From contig JANXVV010000080.1 in the NCBI GenBank assembly GCA_025351525.1, positions 1 to 16,491 on the forward strand: a stretch of DNA of 16,491 nucleotides, written 5' to 3'. The first letter of the stretch is position 1. Every line of letters begins with the position of its first letter. The notes beneath the pieces were generated by a model that was given only the letters and a program-made list of their open reading frames with translations, made no database searches and was not told the origin of the DNA. The stretch is from Humisphaera sp. GTDB taxonomy: Bacteria; Planctomycetota; Phycisphaerae; Tepidisphaerales; Tepidisphaeraceae. Below, piece by piece: positions 1 to 7,115 of the stretch. The translations under genes and the position numbers were made by a program.

Positions 1-116
1 CGGATCGTTACGAGCCGCGTGCGGTCAAGCGGCGGTCCAAGCCGATCGCACTGCTCACCGTCCCGCGACCGAAGGCCAAACGCCGGCTGGCAAAGTCTGT
101 AGGGGCAAAATGTTAA
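1..116 (+). CDS. Transposase, C-terminal fragment (partial, cut by window edge)
   Basis: Reading from base 3 there are 37 codons and a TAA at 114-116. The product is very basic and contains RYEPRAVKRRSKPIALL followed by TVPRPKAKRRL. The pattern EPRxxKRRxKxxxLLxxPR is what I know from the extreme C-terminus of IS4-type DDE transposases of planctomycetes and cyanobacteria, lying after the catalytic domain. The rest of the gene is outside the window, so neither DDE residues nor intactness can be judged. The right end of the element would be expected in the next 50-100 bases; no inverted-repeat partner is visible. Family assignment is from memory of the motif, moderately sure; being the end of a coding sequence is likely from the reading frame and composition. 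Confidence 0.6.
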   Translation, partial: DRYEPRAVKRRSKPIALLTVPRPKAKRRLAKSVGAKC

Positions 117-136
117 CGCTTCGGGAAGTGCCATTC

Positions 137-206
137 GTGACACTCATCAATAGTGATGTCGTGAGGATAAATAAAAGGTGACACTCATCAATAGTGATGT
201 CGTGAG
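137..206. repeat. 29-base direct repeat, two copies with 12-base spacer
   Basis: Bases 137-165 and 178-206 are identical over 29 bases (starting GTGACACTCATC), giving a 41-base period. Each copy contains the small palindrome CATCA-ATAG-TGATG and ends GTCGTGAG. The pair lies 20 bases after the transposase stop, so it may belong to the right end of that insertion sequence or be a duplicated operator-like site. Only two copies are present and the spacer is AT-rich. Confidence 0.8.
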
Positions 207-310
207 AATGGTGAGAGGACGCGAAAACGGTGATGCGGCGGGTTCGCTGAGTACGATCCAGCCTCCCAATTGTATCCCCGTATCCGCGTCTCGCGTTTGC
301 GGCCCGTCCA

Positions 311-439
311 TCATCCCACGCGTCTTTTCGCCGCTCTCAGCAACTCGCTCACCCACGCCGAAAACGACTTGCCTTCGCGTTTGGCGCGAGCGTGGGCTTT
401 AGTCAGAAGTTTCGGGTCGGAACAGAAACGGGGACGCAG
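311..439 (-). pseudogene. Remnant of a ribbon-helix-helix antitoxin-like protein
   Basis: On the minus strand the frame from 439 down to the TGA at 311-313 reads LRPRFCSDPKLLTKAHARAK then REGKSFSAWVSELLRAAKRR and VG. The pattern DPxLLxxAxxxAxxEGxSxSxWVxELLR is typical of short ribbon-helix-helix DNA-binding antitoxins: helix A, a turn with Lys-Ser-Phe/Leu-Ser, helix B. Upstream, the same frame has TAG at 440-442 and a further TGA about 27 bases before it, and no ATG/GTG/TTG precedes the conserved part, so the N-terminal beta strand and start are lost. A CTG start at 437-439 is the only way to express it. No toxin partner is seen. It looks like a decayed accessory gene next to transposon debris. 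Confidence 0.5.
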
Positions 440-690
440 CTAGTCGATCCGCGAATTTCAGTGCCTTTGGTCCCTCAACCATTACCGAGCATCGCCATTT
501 AAACATCCAACCTCGATCAATACAATTCACCACGAAATCAATAAAAGTAATTTAATCGGTTAAAAAGTGTAACATTTTGTAACAAAACGTAACATTCGGC
601 GTGACGTGGGAACGGCCGGTACGAAGGGACGTCAGAAGATTCGCCCGCCTCTTATTCATCATCGGATTTCGGCGGTGTTTCTGCTTCACC
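440..690. other. Gene-free AT-rich stretch with 10-base-phased GTAACA motif
   Basis: No convincing gene lies here. Between about 480 and 597 the sequence is much richer in A/T than its surroundings. GTAACA occurs at 569-574, 579-584 and 589-594, exactly 10 bases apart, so all three copies face the same side of the helix. The middle copy lies in the perfect palindrome TTTTGT-A-ACAAAA (575-587). On the minus strand this is downstream of the MoxR gene, so it could hold its terminator, though no classical stem plus U-run is visible. It might equally be a binding array. Confidence 0.45.
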
Positions 691-1710
691 TCACAACAGC
701 CTATGCCCCTTCCCCCTCGGCACCAGCGTCAGAATCTTCTCGATGATTTGTTCCACGGAAATGCCCTCGGCCTCGGCGTTGAAATTCAGAACCAGCCGAT
801 GACGCAGGACCGCCGGCGCGACGGCTTCGATATCTTCGATCGTCACGTACAGCCTCCCCCGCATCAGCGCGCGGGCTTTGCCGGCCAGGATCAAGAATTG
901 CCCGGCTCGGGGGCCGGCGCCCCAACTGAGCCAATGGCGGACGAAGTCGCTGGCGCCGGGTTCGTTGGGCCGCGTCATCCGCACGATCTCCAGCGCGAAT
1001 TGAAACACGTGATCTCCCACCGGCACGCGGCGGACGATTTCCTGCAGGCTGCCGATCTGGGCGGCGGTGAGAATGCGATCGATCGCGGGCAACGCCGCGC
1101 CGGTCGTCCGCTTCAGCACTTCCAGTTCCTCATCGCGGCTGGGGTAATGAACGGTGACCATGAACATGAATCGATCGAGCTGCGCTTCGGGCAGCGGATA
1201 TGTGCCCTCCTGTTCGATCGGATTTTGGGTGGCCAATACGAAGAACGGGTCGGGCAGATCGTAGGTTTTGTTGCCGGCCGTCACTTGCCGTTCCATCATC
1301 GCCTGTAATAAGGCAGCCTGGGTTTTCGGAGGGGTTCGGTTGATCTCATCGGCCAAGAGCAGATTCGTGAAGGTCGGGCCTTTCAGGAATTCGAATCGAC
1401 GGCGACCGGTTTCGGGGTCTTCCTGCAAAATATCGGTGCCGGTGATGTCGCTGGGCATCAGGTCGGGCGTGAATTGGATGCGATGAAAGGTGAGATCCAG
1501 TGCGCGGCCGAGGGTGGAGATGAGCAGGGTTTTGGCGAGACCGGGAACGCCCTGCATGAGACAGTGGCCACGCGCGAAGAGGGCGATGAGGAGTTCCTCG
1601 ATCACCTGCGTCTGGCCGACGATGATTTTACCGAGTTCGGATTGAAGGCGCAGATAGGAGTCGGCGAGGAATTTGGCGGAGGTGAGATCGGCGTCGGTGG
1701 GGTCTTCCAT
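691..1710 (-). CDS. MoxR-family AAA+ ATPase
   Basis: A 339-residue cytoplasmic AAA+ ATPase of the MoxR (AAA_3) family, the usual size for the family. Walker A is GVPGLAKT (residues 54-61), Walker B is LLLADEINR (117-125), sensor 1 is ATQNP (160-164) and the family signature PEAQLDRF is at 174-181. The C-terminal lid domain follows from about residue 200. MoxR proteins act as chaperones that help assemble or activate partner proteins with von Willebrand factor A domains, usually encoded next door with DUF58 proteins. Here the upstream genes are an anti-sigma-like protein and an ECF sigma factor on the same strand, and no partner follows downstream. The ATG at 1710 has no clear Shine-Dalgarno. 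In the same frame after the TGA stop the sequence reads GEAETPPKSDDE and a TAA (652-654), an acidic tail-like extension that is either chance or a former C-terminus. Confidence 0.95.
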   Translation of the reverse strand: MEDPTDADLTSAKFLADSYLRLQSELGKIIVGQTQVIEELLIALFARGHCLMQGVPGLAKTLLISTLGRALDLTFHRIQFTPDLMPSDITGTDILQEDPETGRRRFEFLKGPTFTNLLLADEINRTPPKTQAALLQAMMERQVTAGNKTYDLPDPFFVLATQNPIEQEGTYPLPEAQLDRFMFMVTVHYPSRDEELEVLKRTTGAALPAIDRILTAAQIGSLQEIVRRVPVGDHVFQFALEIVRMTRPNEPGASDFVRHWLSWGAGPRAGQFLILAGKARALMRGRLYVTIEDIEAVAPAVLRHRLVLNFNAEAEGISVEQIIEKILTLVPRGKGHRLL

Positions 1711-1741
1711 GGGAATGAGTTATTGAGTCTTTTGAAAAATG

Positions 1742-1808
1742 GGTGGCATGGGCGTCTCGCCCGTGCTTTTCGACCGAAGAAATGCATGGGCGGGACGCCC
1801 ATGCCACC
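1742..1808. repeat. Long nested inverted repeat (element A, GCATGGGC family)
   Basis: Bases 1742-1766 pair with 1784-1808 over 25 positions: 23 Watson-Crick pairs and two G-T pairs (1757/1793 and 1763/1787), with a 17-base loop. Each arm also folds on its own: the left as CATGGGCG-TCT-CGCCCGTG, the right as GCATGGGCG-GGA-CGCCCATGC. It fills the gap between the anti-sigma-like gene and moxR. A half copy of its right arm is at 7116-7135. It may act as a transcript-processing or attenuating structure within this operon, or be a non-autonomous mobile repeat. Confidence 0.85.
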
Positions 1809-1821
1809 GTAAGAAAATGCC

Positions 1822-2823
1822 TCAAGGCTTCTGCAGTGTGATCGACGTGATTCCCAGCGGATCGCCTTTGTCCGTCGCATCCCCGGCCCGACGGCGGAAA
1901 CGAATCCCGACGTAGCGAGGCTTCTCGGGCGAGAGCAGATGAGGCCCGGCATACAGTCGTTGACCGGCGGTCTCCACGATCACCGTATCGCGATTCAAGA
2001 TCAGTTTGACGGGGATTTCACGGAGATTCGCGAACTTTTCCCCGCGCGGCACGGCATGGCCATCCGCTAAAAAGACGCGGGCTTCACCGCCTTTGAACTG
2101 CCATACCACCGCGTGCCCGCCCGCGCCGTTTGCGGGGGTGATCGGTTCATCGCTGACCAGAATTTCGGCGATCCCGTCATCGGTCGACTTCATCGCATGG
2201 GCCGTCACATCCACTTCGAGCAATCGATCAGCCGGGATGTCGGCGGAGGAAATCAACCCCCCGAATTTGTAGCTCGTCGCATCGGCGGTGGCCGGCAAGG
2301 TGGCGGGGCGAAGCTCGTTGGATTTGGAGATCAACGGCAGCTCGCCGAAGGTCGTCCAACCCTCGGGCGGCAACGGTACGGTCCCGGTCGGACTTGCAAA
2401 ATTCGCGGCCAGGAATTTATTGCCGAAGATTTTCAAGCTCAGATCCTCGATCGCCTGCTGCTGCGGACTGGACCCTTTGAATAAAAAGAACCCGATCGTC
2501 ACCACCACCGCCAGGATCGCACCGGCGGCGATCAACGCGATCAGATTCGCCGTCGGCATTCCACCGGACGGGTTGCCCTGCTCTTCAATTCCCGCAAGCA
2601 CTTTGCGCGTGAATCCCGCGCCCGCCCGCACGCCGCGATAGTCCTTGCCGGACTCCAATCGCTCGCGGGCGGCGTACAGCAGCGTGTAGTCGTCGATGTT
2701 CTGTTCCGACTCCCGCAGCAACTTCACCGCCTGATGCCATTCCGGGCTTCCCGGCCCGCTGCGCAGCGCATCCGTCAACAACGTCATGAACTGCTCGGAT
2801 TGGAGGTCGGTGGTTTCAGCCAT
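1822..2823 (-). CDS. Single-span membrane protein, putative anti-sigma factor
   Basis: A 333-residue protein with a cytoplasmic N-terminal part of about 90 residues, one strongly hydrophobic segment (residues 93-115, ending GFFLFKG), and a C-terminal part of about 215 residues expected outside the membrane. The C-terminal part is rich in beta-strand patterns (ADRLLEVDVTAHAMK, GHAVVWQFKGGEARVFLADG, PRYVGIRFRRR) and may be a carbohydrate- or ligand-binding sandwich fold. It follows the ECF sigma gene by 108 bases on the same strand, the normal place and topology for an anti-sigma factor. The cytoplasmic part has no HxxxCxxC zinc motif, so it is not a classic zinc-binding anti-sigma domain, and I cannot name its family. 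The role is inferred from position and topology. Start is the ATG at 2823; no Shine-Dalgarno is seen. Confidence 0.85.
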   Translation of the reverse strand: MAETTDLQSEQFMTLLTDALRSGPGSPEWHQAVKLLRESEQNIDDYTLLYAARERLESGKDYRGVRAGAGFTRKVLAGIEEQGNPSGGMPTANLIALIAAGAILAVVVTIGFFLFKGSSPQQQAIEDLSLKIFGNKFLAANFASPTGTVPLPPEGWTTFGELPLISKSNELRPATLPATADATSYKFGGLISSADIPADRLLEVDVTAHAMKSTDDGIAEILVSDEPITPANGAGGHAVVWQFKGGEARVFLADGHAVPRGEKFANLREIPVKLILNRDTVIVETAGQRLYAGPHLLSPEKPRYVGIRFRRRAGDATDKGDPLGITSITLQKP

Positions 2824-2854
2824 GAATCATTGTTCGTTAGTGGTTGATTGTCCG

Positions 2855-2930
2855 TTGTCAGTGGTCCGTTGTCCGTTGTCAGGAAACTCAGTCTGGACTT
2901 TCTTTACAACTGACAACGGACCGCTGACAA
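2855..2930. repeat. Long inverted repeat (element B, TCCGTTGTC family)
   Basis: Bases 2855-2879 pair with 2906-2930: 23 Watson-Crick pairs, one G-T pair (2862/2923) and one mismatch (2874/2911), with a 26-base loop. The left part is internally repetitive, with TCCGTTGTC recurring at 2851, 2865 (shortened) and 2872. It lies between the sigma factor stop and the start of the anti-sigma-like gene, starting right beside the sigma stop codon. It is unrelated in sequence to element A but has the same arm length. Confidence 0.8.
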
Positions 2931-2931
2931 A

Positions 2932-3654
2932 TTACAGCTCATCATCCTTCGACGGTTCCAGTTTCCCATTTCGCTCGATGGGGACGCCACCGATCATACC
3001 GGCCAGTTTTTTCAGGCCATGAAACATGCGGGATCTCAGCGTGACGGCTTTGGTGCCGGTGATCTCTTCCATCTGGGCGTAAGATAAATCCTGGAAGATT
3101 CCCAGCACGATCACTTCCTTCTGATCGGTCGGCAGACCATCGAGCGCCTTAAGCACTCGCGCGATCTCCTCCTGCTTTTCAAGATTATCCGTGGCTCGAG
3201 TGGCCACCTGATACGGGTCGCCGCTTAATTCCACGCCTTCCAGATTGAGCTCGGTGATGTTGCGCACCGGGCTGCGCTTTCGGCGTCGTGCGCTGTTGAT
3301 GGCCAAATTTCGTGTGATCGTGAACAACCACGTCGACAGTTTTTGCGGGTAGCGGTAGGTCGGCGCGAATCGAAACGCCCGAAAAAAAACTTCCTGGCCG
3401 ATGCTTTCGACATCTTCCAGATTGCCGAGCATTCGATAGAGGTATGAAAGGACGGAAGAGCTGTAGCGTTCGTAAATAATGGAGAAAGCCGCCTTGTCTC
3501 CCAACTGGGTGCGGCGCATGAGGTCTTCATCGGACGCCTTGCCGAGCACCACGGGCTGAAGATCGGTCGGCTCATCGCTCACGGATTTCGCTCCTTTGAC
3601 GACGGACTTCGCAGCCGGTTTGGATGGCGTTTTCTTTTCAGCACGTCGCTGCAT
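2932..3654 (-). CDS. ECF (sigma-70 family) RNA polymerase sigma factor
   Basis: About 240 residues. Sigma region 2 spans ASDEDLMRRTQLGDKAAF through the pattern LSTWLFTITRNLAINSARRR; region 4 spans LDGLPTDQKEVIVLGIFQDL and the helix-turn-helix YAQMEEITGTKAVTLRSRMF. This is a complete ECF sigma core preceded by a basic, low-complexity N-terminal tail of about 40 residues (QRRAEKKTPSKPAAK) and followed by a short acidic end. It should direct RNA polymerase to a stress or envelope regulon, held in check by the membrane protein encoded next. I chose the ATG at 3654; an in-frame TTG at 3669 would add five residues and is a weaker start. A candidate promoter lies about 70 bases upstream. The ECF subgroup cannot be assigned by eye. 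Confidence 0.93.
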   Translation of the reverse strand: MQRRAEKKTPSKPAAKSVVKGAKSVSDEPTDLQPVVLGKASDEDLMRRTQLGDKAAFSIIYERYSSSVLSYLYRMLGNLEDVESIGQEVFFRAFRFAPTYRYPQKLSTWLFTITRNLAINSARRRKRSPVRNITELNLEGVELSGDPYQVATRATDNLEKQEEIARVLKALDGLPTDQKEVIVLGIFQDLSYAQMEEITGTKAVTLRSRMFHGLKKLAGMIGGVPIERNGKLEPSKDDEL

Positions 3655-3724
3655 CGGCCATCCAGACAAAAGCCCGCGGAACTAACAGCCAGAGCCGGGT
3701 CGCGACTCGAGCGAGTGGCGGACA

Positions 3725-3754
3725 ATCGTATCGGGGGATGCGGTGGCGCGTCAA
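3725..3754 (-). promoter_or_regulatory. Candidate promoter of the sigma factor operon
   Basis: On the minus strand TTGACG (3749-3754) is followed after 18 bases by TACGAT (3725-3730), giving five and four matches to the sigma-70 boxes. A transcript would start near 3717, about 60 bases before the ATG at 3654. The gene-free stretch 3670-3985 otherwise holds the divergent ABC promoter region and a small palindrome TTTGG-AA-CCAAA near 3846-3857; nothing else was recognised. Confidence 0.3.
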
Positions 3755-3872
3755 TCGGGTGCGGTAAGCAACTTGCATCTAAGCCGGGGTGAGAGTCTTC
3801 TACTTCGCCGATAACGCCGACAAAGCACAGAAATGAATTACCTGGTTTGGAACCAAAGTAGGATTTCGCCGC

Positions 3873-3900
3873 TTTGCAAACCGAGACGCCGTCGTATGAA
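3873..3900 (+). promoter_or_regulatory. Candidate promoter of the ABC ATPase gene
   Basis: TTTGCA (3873-3878), 16 bases, then TATGAA (3895-3900) is a plausible but weak sigma-70 promoter about 85 bases before the ATG at 3986. The ribosome binding site GAAGG (3974-3978) is clear, seven bases before the ATG. Confidence 0.25.
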
Positions 3901-3985
3901 AGTGACGTGGCGGTCTGATAAAGTAAGCAAACGGCAGTGCTCAATTTCGCCCCTGGTTACAAAGTGAGAGATCGAAGGTAAATCA

Positions 3986-4903
3986 ATGGCTTTGAAAATC
4001 ATCGTTCGCGATCTGAAGAAAAGTTACGGCCCGCACGAAGCGGTGCGGGGGGTTTCGCTGGAGGTCGGGGAAGGTGAAATCGTCGGGCTATTAGGCCCCA
4101 ACGGTGCGGGAAAGACCACCACGCTCGAATGCGTGATCGGCCTTCGCCGCCCGGATGCGGGCACCATTCAACTCTGCGGAATCGATGCGCTGGCGGAGCC
4201 GGAAAAGGTCAAGGAGCTCATCGGTGCGCAGCTTCAGGCGACGGCGCTGCAGGACAAAATCACGCCGCGCGAAGCACTGAGATTGTTCGGCGCGTTCTAC
4301 GCAAAGTCCGCCAGGGTCGAGGATCTAATCGAACGGTTCTCCCTCGGTGAAAAAGCGGATGCTTCATTCGATTCATTGTCCGGCGGGCAGAAGCAACGGC
4401 TCGCCCTGGCGCTGGCATTCGTCAATGATCCGCAGGTGCTTTTTCTGGATGAACCCACGTCGGGGCTCGATCCGCAATCCCGCCGCGAGTTGCACGGGTC
4501 GATCGAGAAAATGCGCGGCGAGGGGCGCGCCGTGCTGCTGACGACGCATTACATTGAGGAGGCACAGCAACTGTGCGACCGAATCGCGATCATCGATCAT
4601 GGGCGAATCATCTCCACGGGAACGCCCGATGAGCTGATCGCGAACGCGAAAACGCTTCCGTGCATTTTGCTGCAGACGAGCAAGCCGATCGAAGCAAAAA
4701 GGGTTGAAAATCTGCCGGGGGTGCAGTCGGCCAAGTGGAACGTCGATCGCGGGGAGATGAAGACGAACCATGTCAGCCGCACGGTGATCGAGCTTGTGAA
4801 GATGATTGGGGCGGAGGGGAATGAACTGGTGGACCTGCAAATTCGCAAGCCATCGTTGGAGGATGTGTTCATTGAATTGACGGGGAGTTCGTTGAGGGAT
4901 TAG
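3986..4903 (+). CDS. ABC transporter ATP-binding protein (ABC-2/DrrA-like)
   Basis: A 305-residue nucleotide-binding subunit with all standard motifs: Walker A GPNGAGKT (37-44), signature LSGGQ (131-135), Walker B VLFLDEP (151-157), D-loop SGLD (159-162) and switch histidine in TTH (188). After about residue 220 comes the C-terminal extension typical of DrrA/CcmA-like ATPases that pair with ABC-2 permeases, ending with the SLEDVFIELTG motif characteristic of this subgroup. These systems export drugs, polysaccharides or other substrates; the substrate is not predictable here. GAAGG at 3974-3978 supports the ATG at 3986. No permease gene adjoins it: the next gene is convergent. The partner must lie elsewhere or have been lost. 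Confidence 0.95.
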   Translation: MALKIIVRDLKKSYGPHEAVRGVSLEVGEGEIVGLLGPNGAGKTTTLECVIGLRRPDAGTIQLCGIDALAEPEKVKELIGAQLQATALQDKITPREALRLFGAFYAKSARVEDLIERFSLGEKADASFDSLSGGQKQRLALALAFVNDPQVLFLDEPTSGLDPQSRRELHGSIEKMRGEGRAVLLTTHYIEEAQQLCDRIAIIDHGRIISTGTPDELIANAKTLPCILLQTSKPIEAKRVENLPGVQSAKWNVDRGEMKTNHVSRTVIELVKMIGAEGNELVDLQIRKPSLEDVFIELTGSSLRD

Positions 4904-4984
4904 GGAAGACTTGTTTGCCCGCATGGTTGGGTTTGCGAGTACTGCTGGATGTGCGAATCAACGGCACTCGCTTCAGGAAATGTG

Positions 4985-6667
4985 CTATGAAATCAACGCC
5001 CCGTCAGAAAAGATTTTCCCGGTGCCGTTGGGATGGAACAGGTCAGTTCCGAGGGTTTGAGTAAATAAATTGAGGTTTCCCGCCTCATTTCCACGTTGTG
5101 CTTTATTGTCCAGCATTCCCGCACCGTTCAGTGGATCGCCTGGTTGACTGTCATTGAGTGAAGGATCGCCGGACAAGGGAATCGCGAGATCGTCGCTATT
5201 GGCGGAACCACCGCCGGGGGCAATTCGCTTGAGCGTTGGGGTGTTCAGGAGGGAATCATAATCCCCATTGACGATGATTGATCCGTCAGGCAGAGGTAGA
5301 TAGGCGTAGTAACGATTGATATCCCCATGCAAACGGTCGTAGACACCGCTTAGGCCGAAAGCGATTTCCCCACCGGCAAAATCATGACGGGGCGTTCCGT
5401 TGGGGTTCAACTGTTGTAGTCCGAAATCCACCCAAATAGAGGAATTGCTCGGATCGGGTGCATAATAGTCGGTGACGACCAGCAGGTTACCGTCCGGTTC
5501 AACGATGATTTGATCCGTGGAGAGGGTTACTCCGACCGGCGTGGGTACAGCGAGATTGACAAATCCATCGGCACCGAATGCTGAGTCGGGCTTGCCGTCC
5601 AAACCGATCCGTTGGAGTATTTTATGATCGGTCGGAATAATGGCCATGCCATTGGGTTGAGCGAACAAAGGCTGCTGGAAAACGTTATTCGTGAAAACGT
5701 CATGCTTGGACAGCGTATCTCCGCCGGCATTCAAGGTAATTTGAAATATATCCGTCACACCCTCGAAAACCGTTGGGTCGAAATACAACCCGTTCACATA
5801 GGCAACGATGCTTCCATCCGGCAGTTGAGCGGCGTCTTTTAGTACCGCGAGATAAGGCTGATCGAAATTTAAACCAAAATCGACGCCATGCATTCCACCC
5901 TTTCCGAACGATCCATCGGGGGTGCCGTCGGGATTCCATCGCTCCAGCAGGTAGCCCGTCGCCGGATCGTGCAAACCGACGTTATTGTAAGTATTGTAAA
6001 GCACCTCCAATTTTCCATCCGGCTCGATCCAGGCGTGAAAACCAACCGCCGCATTGAGCGAATCGACGTAACCGTAATTGTCGATCTCAATCCGGCCCTG
6101 ATCGCCAAAACCTAAGTCGGCCAAACAATTTTTATCCAGTCGCTGAATAATAAGTTGTGCTCCAAACGGCTTGGATGATAGCCACTCCGAAATGAGAATG
6201 ATTTTTCCATCGGCCTGTGGAAGGAGGGTACCGGATCGAATATAGGCATTGTTCTGCGCATTAAAAATTGTGGACACGCCGTGCAAACCAAAAGATGAAT
6301 CCAGCACGCCGCCTTTGGTGAAGCGAGCCAATTGAAGGTCGGAGGCGCCATTCGCAGAAAAAGTTCCAATCGTTGCGGCGTAAAACGTGCCATGAGGTCC
6401 TGCGGCCATGGCGTCGAATCCACTGATGGAATCCGATGGAAGATCATTGGAAAAACGAAGGGTCGCTTGTCCCTCGTTTCCGAAATGTCGATCGAACTGC
6501 AAAGTGGCTTGGGTCGCCGAAAACAACAACCGGGGCTCCAATGCTTCGAACCAAACAAGCGATAAAAAACCTGCTTCGTCTGCCGGATATTTCGGCAAAG
6601 CACAATTCTGTTTTGAACTTCGGGAGGCTGATTTCGCCTGGATGATTCCCGCCTGATTATTTCTCAT
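4985..6667 (-). CDS. LEPR-xLL secreted protein with delta-60-like repeats (probable beta-propeller)
   Basis: About 560 residues. Near the N-terminus (residues 49-59 counting from the GTG at 6691) is FEALEPRLLFS, the LEPR-xLL signal found on large secreted planctomycete proteins. The body consists of about seven units of 55-70 residues, each with a turn of the type PDGxI or PDGxL (near 100, 161, 225, 292, 346, 400 and 470) and often a following LDxxFGxxG segment (near 70, 134, 195, 262 and 372). This matches the delta-60 repeat family and suggests a seven-bladed propeller. A Gly/Asn/Asp-rich tail of about 80 residues follows, without an obvious anchor. Start: ATG at 6667 preferred; GTG at 6691 would add eight residues. 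Its base composition looks more AT-rich than its neighbours. Function unknown; cell surface or secreted is inferred. Confidence 0.88.
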   Translation of the reverse strand: MRNNQAGIIQAKSASRSSKQNCALPKYPADEAGFLSLVWFEALEPRLLFSATQATLQFDRHFGNEGQATLRFSNDLPSDSISGFDAMAAGPHGTFYAATIGTFSANGASDLQLARFTKGGVLDSSFGLHGVSTIFNAQNNAYIRSGTLLPQADGKIILISEWLSSKPFGAQLIIQRLDKNCLADLGFGDQGRIEIDNYGYVDSLNAAVGFHAWIEPDGKLEVLYNTYNNVGLHDPATGYLLERWNPDGTPDGSFGKGGMHGVDFGLNFDQPYLAVLKDAAQLPDGSIVAYVNGLYFDPTVFEGVTDIFQITLNAGGDTLSKHDVFTNNVFQQPLFAQPNGMAIIPTDHKILQRIGLDGKPDSAFGADGFVNLAVPTPVGVTLSTDQIIVEPDGNLLVVTDYYAPDPSNSSIWVDFGLQQLNPNGTPRHDFAGGEIAFGLSGVYDRLHGDINRYYAYLPLPDGSIIVNGDYDSLLNTPTLKRIAPGGGSANSDDLAIPLSGDPSLNDSQPGDPLNGAGMLDNKAQRGNEAGNLNLFTQTLGTDLFHPNGTGKIFSDGALIS

Positions 6668-6703
6668 GGAATGTCTCTGCCCGATGCACACGCCTCATTC
6701 GCG

Positions 6704-6729
6704 AAAAAAACCGACTCGTGTACGAGCCG
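6704..6729 (-). terminator. Rho-independent terminator-like hairpin ahead of the LEPR gene
   Basis: Read on the minus strand, CGGCTCG-TACA-CGAGTCG forms a seven-pair stem (one G-U) with a four-base loop, followed by G and seven T residues. It lies after the candidate promoter at 6762-6790 and before the LEPR start at 6667/6691. It could end transcripts coming from the CorC-like gene upstream, or act as an attenuator in the LEPR leader. Confidence 0.55.
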
Positions 6730-6761
6730 AATATGTTTCTGCTTCGGTAATGGCAGTCACT

Positions 6762-6790
6762 ATGATACCGCAACAGATTTTGGGATACAA
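6762..6790 (-). promoter_or_regulatory. Candidate promoter of the LEPR gene
   Basis: On the minus strand TTGTAT (6785-6790), a 17-base spacer, then TATCAT (6762-6767): a good -10 box and a weak -35 box at ideal spacing in an AT-rich stretch. Transcription would start near 6755. The rest of 6792-6908 holds no gene that I can support. Confidence 0.35.
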
Positions 6791-6908
6791 GAAAAATCTT
6801 GGAACAGGTGGATATCGGACGGAGGGTGTAAAGCTCTTTCTTGGCGATCCACGGTTTAAGCGGTCTGCAGACTGTCATCCTGAGAGCTTGGTCACCGTCG
6901 CCAGGAAA

Positions 6909-7109
6909 ATGAGTCGCACTCGTGAACGGATGGCGCTTGGCCTTTTAGAAATGGCTGATCTTCCCCACCCCCGACTGGCGCGCCTCGGCGGCCACCTGAA
7001 CGGCAAGGGCGACGGCCCGCCCGGCTGGTTTACGCTATGGCGCGGCTGGGAAGCGCTCCGCCTAATGATTCAGGGAGCCGAAGCAATGAGGGGAGAGAGA
7101 TGTGAATAA
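6909..7109 (+). pseudogene. IS4-type transposase C-terminal remnant
   Basis: The plus frame ending at the TAA 7107-7109 contains LARLGGHLNGKGDGPPGWFT followed by LWRGWEALRLMIQGAEAMRG. This matches the C-terminal end of Tn5/IS4-type transposases, which read LGGFLGRKGDGEPG..TLWLGLQRV...GLRY (from memory). Only about the last 55 residues are recognisable. Sequence before about 6940 in the same frame does not look like transposase, so the catalytic DDE core is missing and the fragment is dead. It is a different element from the transposase tail at the left edge. It ends seven bases before a half copy of the element A repeat. Confidence 0.65.
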
Positions 7110-7115
7110 AGGGAA

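Noticed and set aside
137..206. Two 29-base repeats as a CRISPR array
   Set aside because: Only two copies, a 12-base AT-rich spacer and no cas genes.
601..1308. Long plus-strand reading frame of 235 codons
   Set aside because: It lies antisense to the well-supported MoxR gene and its product has no recognisable domain; Gln/Arg/His-rich composition fits a shadow frame.
3579..3944. Minus-strand reading frame of 121 codons between sigma factor and ABC gene
   Set aside because: No domain, overlaps the sigma gene start and the divergent promoter region.
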